Below, in pieces: positions 5,714 to 7,515 of a stretch of DNA of 7,515 nucleotides (position 1 is its first letter; the number at the start of each line of letters is the position of its first letter). The position numbers were made by a program, and so were the translations under genes. Where the stretch lies: the NCBI GenBank assembly GCA_016234425.1, contig JACRCA010000204.1:1-7515 (forward strand). Reading direction: 5' to 3'. The notes under the pieces were generated by a model that was not told the origin of the DNA, did not search any database, and was given only the letters and a program-made list of their open reading frames with translations. The DNA is from Deltaproteobacteria bacterium (GTDB lineage: Bacteria; Desulfobacterota; SM23-61).

Positions 5714-6856
5714 ATGCGGATGCATTTTCGAATTAAGCATTTGGATCGCTATGTGGGAATCTTCGTCATCCTGTCTTTGGCCCTGATCATCGTAACTCTG
5801 GTCTTCATTGCCCGGGGTCAGAAATGGTTTGAGAAACGCTACCACTACACGGTGGTTTTCAACAGGGTCCAGGGCGTTAAGCTGGGAACCGACGTGACGA
5901 TATCTGGGATGGAGGTGGGGAGCGTTAAATCGCTCCGGCTTAACCCCCAGAGCAAAGTGGAGTTGACTTTGGAGGTGCTGGAGACCTACAAGGACCATAT
6001 CCGGAAAGATTCCCAGGCCACGATCGTCAGCGCACTTTTGCGCGCCAAGACTGTGGAGATCTCTGTGGGTTCGCCGACCCAGCCTCCCATTCCGGAAGGA
6101 GGAAATATTACCTCCCAGGAAGCCAAGGAGCTGACGGATATTCTGAAAGAGATCGATGTCAAGAGTCCGTTAAAGAAATTGGACGAAACCCTGGAAAACG
6201 TGAAGTCCATCACGGAAAGACTCAGCAACCCCAAAGGAGAACTCTTCACCTTGTTGAGGAACGTGGAATTCCTCACCGCCCAGCTGAAAAGTGGCCAGGG
6301 AAACATCGGAGCCATTCTTCAGGACAAGAGAATGCACGGGGAGATCATGGCAGCCGTCGAGTCCATCCGTCGGTCTGCGGCGAACATTGAGGAAACAACT
6401 CAGAATGCCTCCCAGATTTCCCGCGACCTGCCCAGGATGGTGGCTGAGGTGGACCGGGCTATAAAGGAAGTGCCCAAAATTTTGGAGGAAGCGAAAAAAG
6501 CCGCGGCGGATTTGCCCAGAATCATAGGAGACGTGCAAAAAGCAGCCAGCGATGTGCCGCAGATCACCGAAAATGTGAAGGACATAACCCGGGATGTGCA
6601 GGACATAACGCGGGATGTGAAGGAAATCACCCAGGATGTGAAAGGCATCACAGGGAGTCTGAAGAAAGCTGCCCCGCAGATCCCTGATTTTCTCACTACT
6701 ACTCACGAGACGGTGGAGGAGGCAGAGAAACTAATCCAGGGTCTGCAAAATCACTGGTTGCTCAGGGGATCGATGCCCAAACTCCGGAGTGAAACTCCCG
6801 TGGAGATCAGTCAGCGGGAGAGCCCCTATGAAAAGAGAGGGGAGATTTCTCGATGA
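5714..6856 (+). CDS. mlaD: MlaD/MCE-family lipid-binding protein with long repeat-containing helical C-terminus
   Basis: A 380-residue membrane-anchored periplasmic protein. Residues about 14-33 (YVGIFVILSLALIIVTLVF region) form one transmembrane anchor. Residues about 44-121 are the MCE domain (VVFNRVQGVKLGTDVTISG, with MEVGSVKSL and LRAKTVEISVG). MCE domains form hexameric rings with a lipid-conducting pore above the MlaE/MlaF complex. From about 135 to 345 the protein is predicted helical and charged, with 14-residue repeats starting DLP (238), EVP (252), DLP (266) and DVP (280), then four 7-mers VKDITRD, VQDITRD, VKEITQD and VKGITGS (288-315). E. coli MlaD is about half this length; long helical tails are known in mycobacterial Mce proteins, where they form a needle. 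No mlaC is seen here, so the tail may itself span the periplasm (inference). Its stop overlaps the ccdA start. Confidence 0.92.
   Translation: MRMHFRIKHLDRYVGIFVILSLALIIVTLVFIARGQKWFEKRYHYTVVFNRVQGVKLGTDVTISGMEVGSVKSLRLNPQSKVELTLEVLETYKDHIRKDSQATIVSALLRAKTVEISVGSPTQPPIPEGGNITSQEAKELTDILKEIDVKSPLKKLDETLENVKSITERLSNPKGELFTLLRNVEFLTAQLKSGQGNIGAILQDKRMHGEIMAAVESIRRSAANIEETTQNASQISRDLPRMVAEVDRAIKEVPKILEEAKKAAADLPRIIGDVQKAASDVPQITENVKDITRDVQDITRDVKEITQDVKGITGSLKKAAPQIPDFLTTTHETVEEAEKLIQGLQNHWLLRGSMPKLRSETPVEISQRESPYEKRGEISR
6425..6658 (+). repeat. In-gene 42-bp and 21-bp periodic repeats of mlaD
   Basis: Four degenerate 42-bp units (6425-6592) encode 14-residue repeats of pattern (D/E)(L/V)P(R/K/Q)-hydrophobic-hydrophobic. 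They merge into four 21-bp units (6575-6658, exactly 84 bp) encoding VxxIT-type heptads. The 21-bp units are similar at the DNA level (GATGTG recurs at each join), suggesting recent expansion of that part, whereas the 42-bp units are conserved mainly as protein. Confidence 0.8.
6841..6844 (+). promoter_or_regulatory. Ribosome-binding site of ccdA inside the end of mlaD
   Basis: GGAG, in a purine-rich GAGAGGGGAG run, lies 8 nt before the ATG at 6853. With the ATGA overlap it supports translational coupling of the CcdA-like gene to mlaD. Confidence 0.55.
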
Positions 6857-7515
6857 GTGGAACACAGGATCTTTCCCTCTTTCTGGCTTTTGCTGGTGGG
6901 GTGCTTTCCTTCCTCTCCCCGTGCGTATTGCCTCTGGTTCCTTCCTACTTGGTCTTCATCACGGGCTTTTCCTTCGAAGAGCTCACCCGCAATCATCCCC
7001 AGCGGAAACTGCGGGGCATTATTCTCGGTCATTCCTTGCTTTTCATCCTGGGGTTCAGTGTGCTCTTCACGCTGCTGGGAGCCTCTGCCTCGTTTATCGG
7101 CCAATTACTGGCCGCTCACAAAGACACCATCCGGATCGGGGGAGGAATTCTGATCATCCTCTTTGGATTATTTATCAGCGGGGTCTTTTCTTTTGGCCTT
7201 TTGCAGCAAGAGAAGAGAATTCATCTGCAAGCCAGGCCCTTGGGTTACTTGGGTTCATTCCTGGTCGGGGTAACCTTTGCCGCAGGCTGGACTCCTTGCG
7301 TAGGTCCCATCCTGGCCTCCATTTTACTGTATGCCAGCACAGCTGAAGACATGCGCTCAGGAATCTTTCTCCTGCTTTTCTATTCGTTGGGGCTGGGACT
7401 CCCTTTCTTGGCCTGCTCCCTGGCCCTAAACACATTCCTCAGCACTTTTCAAAAAGCCCGCGGGTACATCGGGGTATTCACCAAGGTGGGCGGGGTTCTC
7501 TTGATCATCGTGGGA
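6853..7515 (+). CDS. ccdA: CcdA/DsbD-type membrane thiol-disulfide transporter (3' end beyond window)
   Basis: The frame is open for 221 codons to the window end. The protein is a polytopic inner-membrane protein of the CcdA/DsbD transmembrane family, which carries reducing equivalents from cytosolic thioredoxin to periplasmic thiol proteins for cytochrome c maturation and similar tasks. The two redox cysteines are in the expected places: C24 in FLSPCVLPLVPSYL and C149 in AAGWTPCVGPIL, each followed by the family's proline/glycine pattern. About six hydrophobic segments are visible, near 8-35, 54-79, 92-115, 135-165, 170-195 and from 205. The family is typically about 230-245 residues, so little is missing. 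The ATG overlaps the mlaD stop (ATGA). A thioredoxin-like partner gene often follows this family and could lie just beyond the window. Family confident; link to lipid transport not established. Confidence 0.92.
   Translation, partial: MSGTQDLSLFLAFAGGVLSFLSPCVLPLVPSYLVFITGFSFEELTRNHPQRKLRGIILGHSLLFILGFSVLFTLLGASASFIGQLLAAHKDTIRIGGGILIILFGLFISGVFSFGLLQQEKRIHLQARPLGYLGSFLVGVTFAAGWTPCVGPILASILLYASTAEDMRSGIFLLLFYSLGLGLPFLACSLALNTFLSTFQKARGYIGVFTKVGGVLLIIVG

Noticed and set aside
6789..7346. Rightward 185-codon open frame overlapping mlaD and ccdA
   Set aside because: It is an out-of-frame reading of the ccdA gene, whose own frame carries the two redox cysteine motifs and continues past the window end.
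1..7515. CRISPR array, tRNA or rRNA genes
   Set aside because: No regularly spaced identical repeats, cloverleaf or rRNA-like stretches were seen. The 9-bp and 21/42-bp repeats are too short or lie in coding sequence.

Overview
The window looks like a chromosomal segment of a Gram-negative (diderm) anaerobe, most like the Desulfobacterota / former Deltaproteobacteria. Three things suggest this: MlaE/MlaF/MlaD-type lipid-transport genes, which imply an outer membrane; a CcdA-type cytochrome c/thiol redox gene; and a Ta0216-type B12/radical-SAM gene, a family I associate with anaerobes. The placement is inference from gene content, since there is no rRNA or other marker in the window.

Left part (1-2395). 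The first 75 bases read as the cysteine-rich end of a rightward gene that begins outside the window. It converges on a leftward pair: a full-length B12-binding-domain radical SAM protein (94-1800) and, 151 bp upstream of it, a DUF488 protein (1952-2395). Neither has a defined biochemical role.

Middle (2396-3121). This 726-bp divergent spacer holds no convincing gene. Its left third (2411-2640) is a nested inverted-repeat element with 9-bp-periodic ends. The rest is AT-rich except for a GC-rich, hairpin-capable patch around 2851-3000.

Right part (3122-7515). Five rightward genes follow: an MlaE permease, a metallo-beta-lactamase-fold hydrolase, an MlaF-like ATPase, a long MlaD/MCE protein and a CcdA-like membrane protein cut by the window end. 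The permease, ATPase and MCE protein should form one inner-membrane complex moving lipid between the inner membrane and the periplasm or outer membrane. No mlaB (STAS) or mlaC (periplasmic shuttle) is visible. The MCE protein instead carries about 250 residues of helical, heptad-repeat C-terminus that could bridge the periplasm. ccdA overlaps the MCE gene by 4 bp (ATGA), so the two are probably translationally coupled.

Three points stand out. The ATPase has lost the consensus of its ABC signature, D-loop and H-loop while keeping Walker A, Q-loop and Walker B. The MCE tail has an exact 14-residue period that passes into four 7-residue repeats. Two inverted-repeat elements with the same 9-bp grammar sit in this neighbourhood, and one of them separates the hydrolase from the ATPase and ends 7 bp before the ATPase start codon.
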